Positions 52,325 to 64,000 of a stretch of DNA of 64,000 nt are shown here, in pieces. A program made the translations under genes and the position numbers. Positions within the stretch are counted from its first letter, which is position 1. The number at the start of each line of letters is the position of its first letter. Under the pieces are notes generated by a model. It had not been told where the DNA came from, did not search any database, and was given only the letters and a program-made list of their open reading frames with translations. Location: the NCBI GenBank assembly GCA_021186555.1, contig JAJKFL010000005.1, forward strand, positions 2,367,001 to 2,431,000, in the 5' to 3' direction. Source of the DNA: Reticulitermes speratus. Lineage: Eukaryota; Arthropoda; Insecta; Blattodea; Rhinotermitidae.

Positions 52325-52437
52325 GGAGACCTAAAAATTTTAGGCGTCAGAAGGGTGGCATGAAGCAAGTTCCATAATGAGGATTCACAAATATTGGGCG
52401 CCACAGTATATAATTTAGTCGCCATGGCGACCTGGCG
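52325..52437. repeat. short dispersed GGCGCC repeat, copy 2
   Basis: CCTAAAAATTTTAGGCG, AGAAGGGTGGCATGAAGC, AGGATTCACAAATATTGGGC, GCCAC, GTCGCCATGGCGACCTGGCG follow the same order as 18540-18672. Confidence 0.65.
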
Positions 52438-52879
52438 CACGGAATTTGTGCACCTCTTGTTTAAAACGTGGGTATTTTCGTCACAAATTGCAAACAGCAG
52501 TCTTGTTAGGTTCTGTGAAATGCACGATTTTCATCAACAAATCGTATTCCTTTTTAATGCAGCCGTAGAATATTACGACACGGCAGTTTATGAAAAGGAA
52601 ACTTAGTAAAAAAAAAAAAAAAAGAACGTGAACACGCTTGGAATGTATTCGCCACTGTCGCAACTAAACTGAAAATATCGGTAGCTAACAATTAGCTGCG
52701 CTCGCGAAACTGGCCAGGTGACTTCTATACATTCTTCCGAGTTGCCATTGTGTGTTTTACCAAGCGGTAATTACTGGTGTGTCAGCGCAGCCACTGTGCT
52801 ACTCACACTGATAAAACTTAGCCGTGCTACCGCTCTGATTTATCTTAACTTTCGCAAACAGCCAGAAGTGTAAAACCTT
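52438..52879. other. unassigned spacer
   Basis: Contains an A tract at about 52610-52624. No gene recognised. Confidence 0.45.
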
Positions 52880-55800
52880 CTGTGCGTTGATATAAAGTGT
52901 GGCTGAAAGGTCACTTGACACTCGATGTCTAGCAACAGGAAGGCTGTGCGTTGATATAAAGTGTGGCTGAAAGGTCACTTGACACTCGATGTCTAGCAAC
53001 AGGAAGGCTGTGCGTTGATATAAAGTGTGGCTGAAAGGTCACTTGACACTCGATGTCTAGCAACAGGAAGGCTGTGCGTTGATATAAAGTGTGGCTGAAA
53101 GGTCACTTGACACTGATTGTCTAGCAACAGGAAGGCTGTGCGTTGATAAAGTGTGGCTGAAAGGTCACTTGACACTCGATGTCTAGCAACAGGAAGGCTG
53201 TGCGTTGATATAAATGTGGCTGAAAGGTCACTGACACTCGATGTCTAGCAACAGGAAGGCTGTGCGTTGATATAAAGTGTGGCTGAAAGGTCACTTGACA
53301 CTCGATGTCTAGCAACAGGAAGGCTGTGCGTTGATATAAAGTGTGGCTGAAAGGTCACTTGACACTCGATGTCTAGCAACAGGAAGGCTGTGCGTTGATA
53401 TAAAGTGTGGCTGAAAGGTCACTTGACACTGATGTCTAGCAACAGGAAGGCTGTGCGTTGATATAAAGTGTGGCTGAAAGGTCACTTGACACTCGATGTC
53501 TAGCAACAGGAAGGCTGTGCGTTGATATAATGGTAAAGGTCACTTGACACTCGATGTCTAGCAACAGGAAGGCTGTGCGTTGATATAAAGTGTGGCTGAA
53601 AGGTCACTTGACACTCGATGTCTAGCAACAGGAAGGCTGTGCGTTGATATAAAGTGTGGCTGAAAGGTCACTTGACACTCGATGTCTAGCAACAGGAAGG
53701 CTGTGCGTTGATATAAAGTGTGGCTGAAAGGTCACTTGACACTCGATGTCTAGCAACAGGAAGGCTGTGCGTTGATATAAAGTGTGGCTGAAAAGGTCAC
53801 TTGACACTCGATGTCTAGCAACAGGAAGGCTGTGCGTTGATATAAAGTGTGGCTGAAAGGTCACTTGACACTGATGTCTAGCAACAGGAAGGCTGTGCGT
53901 TGATATAAAGTGTGGCTGAAAGGTCACTTGACACTAGATGTCTAGCAACAGGAAGGCTGTGCGTTGATAAAAGTGTGGCTGAAAGGTCACTTGACACTCG
54001 ATGTCTAGCAATTGCACAGCTGTGCGTTATAAGTTGTAAGTATGATGAGTAGAAAGGGCTGTTATAATGTGTGAAAGGTATGACACCGTTCTAAAGTTGC
54101 TGAAAAGGTACTTGCACTCGATTCACACGAAGTGTCGTTGTTAATTGTAAGTACTGACCTCGTTCTGCACGAGGTTGTGTGTATAAGGTGTGAAGGTCAC
54201 TTGCTGTGTTAACGGAGCTGGTTGATTAAAGTTGGCTGAAGTCTTACTATGTCAAGAAGGCTGGCGTGATTAAGTGTGCTAAGGTCATTGACACTGGTTG
54301 CACAGAAGCTGTGGTTATATAAGTGCTGAAAGGTCATTGACTCATTAGCAGAGGTTGCGTTGATTAAGTGGTGAAGCACTTGACACTGTGTCTACAACAG
54401 AAGCTGTCGTTATACAAAGTGGTGAAAGGTCACTGCCCGAGTCTGAACGAAGGCTGTGCTTGATATAAAGTGCTGAAGTATGACATAGATGCTGCAACAG
54501 GAGGTGTGCGTAATAAGTGGGCTGAAAGTCACTTGATAGTTACAAGAGGTGTGCGTGTATAAGTGTGCTGAAAGGTACTTCACTGTGTCAGCAACAGGAG
54601 GCTGTGCTTGTTTAAAGTGGTTGAAAGGTCATTGACATCGTGTGCAAAGAGGTGTGCGTGTATAAAGTGTGCGAAAGGTCACTCACGTTTACAAAAGGCT
54701 GGTGTATAAAGTTGGCGAGTCCTGCAGATGACAGAAGGCTTGAATAAGTGTGGTGAAAGGTCATACATCGTTCTAGCACAGAAGCGGCGTTATAAATGTG
54801 AAGACTTGACACTGATGTTGCACGGAACTGTCGTGAAAAAGTGCTGAAAGGTCATGACCTCATTTCCGGAGCTGTGGTTATTAGTGTGGCGAAGGTCACT
54901 TGACTGTGTTAGCACAGAAGGCTGTGCTTGATATAAGTGTGCTGAAGGTCATTGACACTGATGTCTACAACAGAAGCTGTGCTTGATATAAAGTTACTGA
55001 CACTGATGCTACAACAGGAGCTGTGGTTGATATAAGTCAACTTGACACTCGATTCTAGCAACAGAAGGCTGTGCGTTGATATAATGTGGCTGAAGGTCAC
55101 TTGACACTGATGTTAGCAACAGAAGGTGTGCTGAATAAGGGCAAAGGTCACTTGACACTCGATGTCTAGCAACAGAAGGCTGTGCGTTGATATAAAGTGT
55201 GCTAAAGGTCACTTGACACTGATGTCTAGCAACAGGAAGGCTGTGCGTTGATATAAATGTGGCTGAAAGGTCACTTGACACTCGATGTCTAGCAACAGGA
55301 AGGCTGTGGTTGATATAAAGTGTGGCTGAAAGGTCACTTGACACTGATGTCTAGCAACAGGAAGCTGTGCGTTGATAAAAGTGTGGCTGAAAGGTCACTT
55401 GACACTGATGTCTGAACAGGAAGGCTGTGCGTTGATATAAAGTGTGGCTGAAAGGTCACTTGACACTCGATGTTAGCAACAGGAAGGCTGTGCGTTGATA
55501 TAATAAAGGTCACTTGACACTGATGTCTAGCAACAGGAAGGCTGTGCGTTGATATAAATGTGGCTGAAAGGTCACTTGACACTCGATGTCTAGCAACAGG
55601 AAGGCTGTGCGTTGATAAAGGTGCAAGTCACTTGACACTGATGTCTAGCAACAGGAAGCTGTGCGTTGATATAAAGTGTGGCTGAAAGGTCACTTGACAT
55701 CGATGTCTAGCAACAGGAAGGTGTGCGTTGATATAAAGTGTGGCTAAAGGTCACTTGACACTGATGTCTAGCAACAGAAGGCTGTGCGTTGATATAAAGT

Positions 55801-58800
55801 GTGGCTGAAAGGTCACTTGACACTCGATGTCTAGCAACAGGAAGGCTGTGCGTTGATATAAAGTGTGGCTAAAGGTCACTTGACACTGATGTCTAGCAAC
55901 AGGAAGGCTGTGCGTTGATATAAAGTGTGGCTGAAAGGTCACTTGACACTCGATGTCTAGCAACAGGAAGGCTGTGCGTTGATATAAAGTGTGGCTGAAA
56001 GGTCACTTGACACTGATGTCTAGCAACAGGAAGGCTGTGCGTTGATATAAAGTGTGGCTGAAAGGTCCTTGACACTGATGTCTAGCAACAGGAAGGCTGT
56101 GCGTTGATATAAAGTGTGGCTGAAAGGTCACTTGACACTGATGTCTAGCAACAGGAAGCTGTGCGTTGATATAAGGGAAAGGTCACTTGAACTGATGTCT
56201 AGCAACAGAAGGCTGTGCGTTGATAATTGTGAAGTCGACTGGCTGAAAAAGGTCACTTGACACTGATGTCTAGCAACAGGAAGGCTGTGCGTTGATATAA
56301 AGTGTGGCTGAAAGGTCACTTGACACTGATGTCTAGCAACAGGAAGGCTGTGCGTTGATATAAAGTGTGGCTGAAAAGGTCACTTGACACTCGATGTCTA
56401 GCAACAGGAAGGCTGTGCGTTGATAAAAGTGTGGCTGAAAGGTCACTTGACACTCGATGTCTAGCTAACAGGAAGGCTGTGCGTTGATATAAAGTGTGCT
56501 GAAAGGTCACTTGACACTGATGTCTAGCAAAGGATAGGCTGTGCGTTGATATAAAGTGTGGCTGAAAGGTCACTTGACACTCGATGTCTAGCAACAGGAA
56601 GGCTGTGCGTTGATATAAAGTGTGCTGAAAGGTCACTTGACACTAGATGTCTAGCAACAGGAAGGCTGTGCGTTGATATAAAGTGTGGCTGAAAGGTCAC
56701 TTGACACTAGATGTCTAGCAACAGGAAGGCTGTGCGTTGATATAAAGTGTGGCTGAAGGTCACTTGACACTAGATGTCTAGCAACAGGAAGGCTGTGCGT
56801 TGATATAAAGTGTGGCTGAAAGGTCACTTGACACTCGATGTCTAGCAACAGGAAGGCTGTGCGTTGATATAAAGTGTGGCTGAAAGGTCACTTGACACTC
56901 GATGTCTAGCAACAGGAAGGCTGTGCGTTGATATAAAGTGTGGCTGAAAGGTCACTTGACACTGATGTCTAGCAACAGGAAGGCTTCGTTGTATAAAGCG
57001 AAGGTCATTGACATGTGCTAAAAGGAGCTGTGCGTGATTAAAGGAAAGGTCACTTGACATAGATGTCTAGCAACAGGAAGGCTGTGCGTTGTATAAAGTG
57101 GCTAAAGGTCACTGACACTCGTGTCTAGCAACAGGAAGGTGTCGTTGATATAAGTGTGGCTGAAAGGTACTTGACATCGATGTCTAGCAACACGGAAGGC
57201 TGTGCGTTGATATAAAGTGTGGCTGAAAGGTCACTTGACATAGATGTCTAGCAACAGGAAGGCTGTGCGTTGATATAAAGTGTGGCTGAAAAGGTCACTT
57301 GACACTCGATGTCTAGCAACAGGAAGCGTTGTGGTCCTGACTCGATGAAAATAATAAAGTGTGGCTGAAAGGTCACTTGACACTGATGTCTAGCAACAGG
57401 AAGGCTGTGCGTTGATATAAAGTGTGGCTGAAAGGTCACTTGACACTAGATGTCTAGCAACAGGAAGGCTGTGCGTTGATAAAAAGTGTGGCTGAAAGGT
57501 CACTTGACACTCGATGTCTAGCAACAGGAAGGCTGTGCGTTGATATAAAGTGTGGCTGAAAGGTCACTTGACACTAGATGTCTAGCAACAGGAAGGCTGT
57601 GCGTTGATATAAAGTGTGGCTGAAAGGTCACTTGACACTGATGTCTAGCAACAGGAAGGCTGTGCGTTGATATAAAGTGTCTGAAAGGTCACTTGACACT
57701 GATGTCTAGCAACAGGAAGGCTGTGCGTTGATTAAACTGAAGGTCATTGACACTCGTGTCTAGCAACAGGAAGCTGTGCGTTGATATAAAGTGTGGTGAA
57801 AGCACTTGACACTAGATGTCTAGCAACAGGAAGGCTGTGCGTGTATAAGTGTGGCTGAAAGGTCACTTGACACTCGATGTCTAGCAACAGGAAGGCTGTG
57901 CGTTGATATAAGTGTGGCTGAAAGGTCACTTGACACTAGATGTCTAGCAACAGGAAGCTGTGCTTTGATAAAGTGTGGTGAAAAGGTCACTTGACACTCG
58001 ATGCTAGCAACAGGAAGGCTGTGCGTTGATATAAAGTGTGGCTGAAAGGTCACTTGACACTGATGTCTAGCAACAGGAAGGCTGTGCGTTGATATAAAGT
58101 GTGGCTGAAAGGTCACTTGACACTCGATGTCTAGCAACGGAAGGCTGTGCGTTGATATAAGTGTGGCTGAAAGGTCACTTGACACTGATGTCTAGCAACA
58201 GGAAGGCTGTGCGTTGATTAAAGTGTGCTGAAAGGTCATTGACACTGATGTCTAGCAACAGGAAGGCTGTGCGTTGATATAAAGTGTGGCTGAAAGGTCA
58301 CTTGACACTCGATGTCTAGCAACAGGAAGGCTGTGCGTTGATATAAAGTGTGGCTGAAAGGTCACTTGACACTAGATGTCTAGCAACAGGAAGGCTGTGC
58401 GTTGATATAAAGTGTGGCTGAAAGGTCACTTGACACTCGATGTCTAGCAACAGGAAGGCTGTGCGTTGATATAAAGTGTGGCTGAAAGGTCACTTGACAC
58501 TGATGTCTAGCAACAGGAAGGCTGTGCGTTGATATAATGTGGCTGAAAGGTCACTTGACACTCGATGTCTAGCAACAGGAAGGCTGTGCGTTGATATAAA
58601 GTGTGGCTGAAAGGTCACTTGACACTCGATGTCTAGCAACAAGGAAGGCTTGTGCGTGCTATAATAAAGTGTGGCTGAAAGGTCACTTGACACTCGATGT
58701 CTAGCAACAGGAAGGTTGTGCGTTGATATAAAGTGTGGCTGAAAGGTCACTTGACACTAGATGTCTAGCAACAGGAAGGCTGTGCGTTGATATAAAGTGT

Positions 58801-61800
58801 GGCTGAAAGGTCACTTGACACTCGATGTCTAGCAACAGGAAGGCTGTGCGTTGATATAAAGTGTGGCTAGAAAGGTCACTTGACACTCGATGTCTAGCAA
58901 CAGGAAGGCTGTGCGTTGATATAAAGTGTGGCTGAAAGGTCACTTGACACTCGATGTCTAGCAACAGGAAGGCTGTGCGTTGATATAAAGTGTGGCTGAA
59001 AGGTCACTGACACTCGATGTCTAGCAACAGGAAGGCTGTGCGTTGATATAAAGTGTGGCTGAAAGGTCACTTGACACTGATGTCTAGCAACGGAAGCTGT
59101 GCGTTGATATAAAGTGGGCTGAAAGGTCACTTGACACTCGATTTAGCAACAGGAAGCTTGCGTTGATATAAAAGGTACTTGACACTCGATGTCTAGCAAC
59201 AGGAGCTGTGCGTTGATATAAAGGTGGCTGAAAGGTCACTGACACTCGATGTCTAGCAACAGGAAGGCTGTGCGTTGATATAAGTGTGTGCTGAAAGGTC
59301 ACTGACACTGAGTCTAGCAACAGGAAGGCTGTGCGTTGATATAAAGTGTGGCTAAGGTCACTTGACACTGATTCTAGCAACAGGAAGGCTGTGCGTTGAT
59401 AAAAGTGTGGCTAAAGGTCACTTGACACTCGATGTCTAGCACAGGAAGGCTGTGCGTTGATAAAATGGGCTGAAAGTCACTTGACACCTGATGTCTAGCA
59501 ACAGGAAGCTGTGCGTTGATATAAAGTGTGGCTAAAGGTCACTTGACACTAGATGTCTAGCAACAGGAAGGCTGTGCGTTGATAAAAGTGTGGCTAAAGG
59601 TCACTTGACACGATGTCTAGCAACAGGAAGGCTGTGCGTTGATATAAAGTGTGCGAAAGGTCACTTGACACTGATGTCTAGCAACAGGAAGGCTGTGCGT
59701 TGATAAAAGTGTGGCTGAAAGGTCACTTGACACTGATGTCTAGCAACAGGAGGCTGTGCGTGATATAAAGTGTGGCTAAAGGTCACTTGACACTGATGTC
59801 TAGAACAGGAAGGCTGTGCGTTGATATAAAGTGTGGCTGAAAGGTCACTTGACACTGATGTCTAGCAACAGGAAGGCTGTGCGTTGATATAAAGTGTGGC
59901 TGAAGGTCACTTGACACTGATGTCTAGCAACAGGAAGCTGTGCGTTGATATAATTTAAGGTCACTTGACACTCGATGTCTAGCAACAGGAAGGCTGTGCG
60001 TGATATAAAGTGTGGCTGAAAGGTCACTGACACTGATGTCTAGCAACAGGAAGTGTGCGTTGATATAAAGTTGGCTGAAAGGTCACTTGACACTGATGTC
60101 TAGCAACGGAAGGCTGTGCGTTGATATAAAGTGTGGCTGAAAGGTCACTTGACATGAGTCTAGCAACAGGAAGGCTGTGCGTTGATAAAAGTGTGGCTGA
60201 AAGGTCACTTGACACTCGATGTCTAGCAACAGGAAGGCTGTGCGTTGATATAAAGTGTGCTGAAAGGTCACTTGACACTCGATGTCTAGCAACAGGAAGC
60301 TGTGCGTTGATATAAAGTGTGGCTGAAAGGTCACTTGACACTCGATGTCTAGCAACAGGAAGGCTGTGCGTTGATATAAGTGTGGCTGAAAGGTACTGAA
60401 CTGATGCTAGCAACAGGAAGGCGGCGTTGTTTGATATAAAGTGTGGCTGAAAGTCACTTGACACTCGATGTCTAGCAACAGAAGGCTGTGCGTTGATATA
60501 AAGTGTGGCTGAAAGGTCACTTGACACTGATGTCTAGCAACAGGAAGTGTGCGTTGATATAAAGTGGCTGAAAGGTCACTTGCACTGATGTCTAGCAACA
60601 GGAAGGCTGTGCGTTGATATAAGTGTGGCTGAAGGTCACTTGACACTGATGTCTAGCAACAGGAAGGCTGTGCGTTGATATAAAGTGTGGCTGAAAGGTC
60701 ACTTGACACTAGATGTCTAGCAACAGGAAGGCTGTGCGTTGATAAAAGTGTGGCTGAAAGGTCACTGACACCGATGCTAGCAACAGGAAGGCTGTGCGTT
60801 GATATAAAGTGCTGAAGGTCACTTGACACTGATGTCTAGCAACAGAAGGCTGTGCGTTGATAAAATGGCAAGGTCACTTGACACTCGATGTCTAGCAACA
60901 GGAAGGCTGTGCGTTGATATAAAGTGTGGCTGAAAGGTCACTTGACACTGATGTCTAGCAACAGGAAGGTGTGCGTTGATATAAGTGTGGCTGAAAGGTC
61001 ACTTGACACTCGATGTCTAGCAACAGGAAGGCTGTGCGTTGATATAAAGTGGCGAAGGTCACTTGACACTCGATGTCTAGCAACAGGAAGGCTGTGCGTT
61101 GATATAATTAAGGTCACTTGACACTCGATGTCTAGCAACAGGAAGGCTGTGCGTTGATATAAAGTGTGGCTGAAAGGTCACTTGACACTCGATGTCTAGC
61201 AACAGGAAGGTGTGCGTTGATATAAAGTGTGGCTGAAGTCACTTGACACTAATGTCTAGCAACAGAAGGCTGTGCGTTGATATAAAGTGTGGCTGAAAGG
61301 TCACTTGACACTCGATGTCTAGCAACAGGAAGGCTGTGCGTGATATAAGGTAAGGTCACTTGACACTCGATGTCTAGCAACAGGAGGCTGTGCGTTGATA
61401 TAAGTGTGGCTGAAAGGTCACTGACACTCGATGTCTAGCAACAGGAAGGTGTGCGTTGTATAAAGTGTGGCTGAAAGGTCACTTGACACTCGATGTCTAG
61501 CAACAGGAAGGCTGTGCGTTGATAAAGTTGGCTGAAAGGTCACTTGACACTGATGTCTAGCAACAGGAAGGCTGTGCGTGATATAAAGTGTGGCTGAAAG
61601 TCACTTGACACTGATGTCTAGCAACAGGAGGCTGTGCGTTGATTATAAAGTGTGGCTGAAAGGTCACTTGACACTCGATGTCTAGCAACAGGAAGGCTGT
61701 GCGTTGATATAAAGTGTGGCTGAAAGGTCACTTGACACTACGATGTCTAGCAACAGGAAGGCTGTGCGTTGATATAAAGTGTGGCTGAAAGGTCACTTGA

Positions 61801-64000
61801 CACTCGATGTCTAGCAACAGAAGGCTGTGCGTTGATATAAAGTGTGGCTGAAAGGTCACTTGACACTCGATGTCTAGCAACAGGAAGCTGTGCGTTGATA
61901 TAAAGTGTGGCTGAAGTCACTTGACACATGATGTCTAGCAACAGGAAGGCTGTGCGTTGATATAAAGTGTGCTGAAAGGTCACTTGACACTCGATGTCTA
62001 GCAACAGGAAGGCTGTGCGTTGATATAAAGTGTGGCTGAAGGTCACTTGACACCGATGTCTAGCAACAGGAAGGCTGTGCGTTTATATAAAGTGGCTGAA
62101 AGGTCACTTGACACTGATGTCTAGCAACAGGAAGGCTGTGCGTTGATATAAAGTGTGGCTGAAAGGTCACTTGACACTCGATGTCTAGCAACAGGAAGGC
62201 TGTGCGTTGATATAAAGTGTGGCTGAAAGGTCACTTGACACTAGATGTCTAGCAACAGGAAGGCTGTGCGTTGATATAAAGTGTGGCTGAAAGGTCACTT
62301 GAACTCGAATGTCTGCAACAGAAGGCTGTGCGTTGATATAAGTGTGGCTGAAAGGTCACTTGACACTGATGTCTAGCACAGGAAGGCTGTGCGTTGATAT
62401 AAAGTGTGGCTGAAAGTCACTTGACACTGATGTCTAGCAACAGGAAGGCTGTGCGTTGATATAAAGTGGCTAAAGGTCACTTACACTGATGTCTAGCAAC
62501 AGGAAGGTGTGCGTTGATATAAAGTTGGCTGAAAGGTCACTTGACACTGATGTCTAGCAACAGGAGGCTGTGCGTTGATATAAAGTGGCTGAAGGTCACT
62601 TGACACTGATGTCTAGACAGGAAGGTGGCGTTGATATAAAGTGTGGCTAAAGGTCACTTGACACTCGATGTCTAGCAACAGGAAGGCTGTGCGTTGAATA
62701 AAGTTGGTGAAAGGTCACTTGACACTGATGTCTAGCAACAGGAAGGCTGTGCGTTGATATAAAGTGTGCTGAAAGGTCACTGACACTCGATTCTAGCAAC
62801 AGGAAGGCTGTGCGTTGATATAAAGTGTGGCTGAAAGGTCACTTGACACTCGATGTCTAGCAACAGGAAGGCTGGGTTGATATAAAGTGTGGCTGAAAGG
62901 TCACTTGACACTAGATGTCTAGAACAGGAAGGCTGTGCGTTGATATAAAGTGTGGCTGAAAGTCCATGACACTGATGTCTAGCAACAGGAAGGCTGTGCG
63001 TTGATATAAAGTGTGCTGAAAGGTCACTGACACTCGATGTCTAGCAACAGAAGGCTGTGCGTTGTTTATAAAGGTCACTTGCACTGATGTCTAGCAACAG
63101 AAGGCTGTGCGTTGAATAAATGTGCGAAGGTCACTTGACACTCGATGTCTAGCAACAGGAAGGTGTGCGTTGATATAAAGTGTGGCTGAAAGGTCACTTG
63201 ACACTCGATGTCTAGCAACAGGAAGGCTGTGCGTTGATATAAAGTGTGGCTGAAAGGTCACTTGACACTAGATGTCTAGCAACAGGAAGGCTGTGCGTTG
63301 ATATAAAGTGTGGCTGAAGGTCACTTGACACTCGATGTCTAGCAAGAAGGCTGTGCGTTGATATAAAGTGGCTGAAAGGTCACTTGACACTCGATGTCTA
63401 GCAACAGGAAGGCTGTGCGTTGATATAAAGTGTGGCTGAAAGGTCACTTGACACTCGATGTCTAGCAACAGGAAGGCTGTGCGTTGATATAAAGTGTGGC
63501 TGAAAGGTCACTTGACACTCGATGTCTAGCAACAGGAAGGCTGTGCGTTGATATAAAGTGTGGCTGAAAGGTCACTTGACACTCGATGTCTAGCAACAGG
63601 AAGGCTGTGCGTTGATATAAAGTGTGGCTGAAAGGTCACTTGACACTCGATGTCTAGCAACAGGAAGGCTGTGCGTTGATATAAAGTGTGGCTGAAAGGT
63701 CACTTGACACTAGATGTCTAGCAACAGGAAGGTTGTGCGTTGATATAAAGTGTGGCTGAAAGGTCACTTGACACTCGATGTCTAGCAACAGGAAGGCTGT
63801 GCGTTGATATAAAGTGTGGCTGAAGGGTCACTTGACACTCGATGTCTAGCAACAGGAAGGCTGTGCGTTGATATAAAGTGTGGCTGAAAGGTCACTTGAC
63901 ACTAGATGTCTAGCAACAGGAAGGCTGTGCGTTGATATAAAGTGTGGCTGAAGGGTCACTTGACACTCGATGTCTAGCAACAGGAAGGCTGTGCGTTGAT
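52880..64000. repeat. 64-bp tandem array, at least 170 copies, runs off window
   Basis: GTCACTTGACACTCGATGTC then TAGCAACAGGAAGGCTGTGC and GTTGATATAAAGTGTGGCTG. Units near 52880-54000 and 63400-64000 are close to perfect. Between them many units have one- or two-base deletions, and 54010-55100 is so eroded that the period is barely visible. Variants at ACACTCGATG/ACACTAGATG/ACACTGATG are scattered. All the short minus-strand frames in this region are repeat translations. Confidence 0.98.

Noticed and set aside
1-64000. LTR retrotransposons, endogenous viruses or Polintons
   Set aside because: I saw no long terminal repeats, protease/integrase signatures, capsid genes or protein-primed polymerase. 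The coding remnants identified belong to LINEs and mariner.

Overview
This looks like non-coding, repeat-dominated nuclear DNA from an animal, most likely an insect. The support is a near-complete 5.8S rRNA copy of insect type, several tRNA-derived SINE families, 3' ends of at least four non-LTR (LINE) families, hAT, pogo/Tigger and mariner elements, and no bacterial-style gene. The LINE C-terminal peptides (GHILRRNCLLKHVIEG, GRPRNRWWNCVQTD, GRPKLRWLDCIENDLKS) and a dispersed repeat translating as [17 protein letters not shown] resemble sequences I associate with cockroaches and termites. I suggest Blattodea with moderate confidence. I recognise no intact host gene. Nearly every long open frame is a by-product of a stop-free tandem repeat.

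Layout. Sixteen unrelated tandem arrays (units of 23 to 87 bp) fill roughly 46% of the window. The largest are a 28-bp array (304-3661), a 58-bp array (4157-7284), a 31/33-bp array (32512-34624), an 87-bp array (41301-44084) and a 64-bp array that runs from about 52880 off the right edge. Between them lies a mosaic of transposable elements. SINE-A (tRNA-like head, CTTTAC-type tail) has at least eight copies, SINE-B (tRNA-Leu-like head) has six, and SINE-C/D has four. Some are nested with clear target-site duplications: SINE-A in a pogo MITE (25635-26190), SINE-B in SINE-C (17600-18112), and a hAT MITE in a LINE (11868-12447).

Two patterns stand out. First, three of the arrays are built from the 3' end of a LINE reverse-transcriptase ORF: 13100-13591, 41301-44084 and 50195-50389. 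The LINE's last codons and 3' tail form the repeat unit, which points to 3'-end duplication as a recurrent source of minisatellites here. Second, a family of roughly 0.5-kb elements with inverted arms (9568-10090, 10447-10960, 14237-14615, 16932-17504, 30303-30790 and fragments) carries a structured motif. It consists of CUGANGA, a hairpin, GAA, a short perfect palindrome (ACATGT, ACACGTGT, ATACGTAT or ACCGGT) and a stem-closing strand. This resembles a hammerhead ribozyme core of the short-helix-III, dimer-forming kind known from Penelope-like elements and retrozymes. Every copy has one extra base after the core GA, so the ribozyme reading is a hypothesis. A second motif class ending GAAACGTCGG lies in near-perfect palindromes at 16253-16472 and elsewhere.

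The middle of the 64-bp array (about 54010-55100) is full of one-base deletions and may be unpolished long-read sequence rather than biology. Coordinates of repeat and element ends are read by eye and are good to a few bases where a duplication is cited, otherwise to about 10-30 bases.
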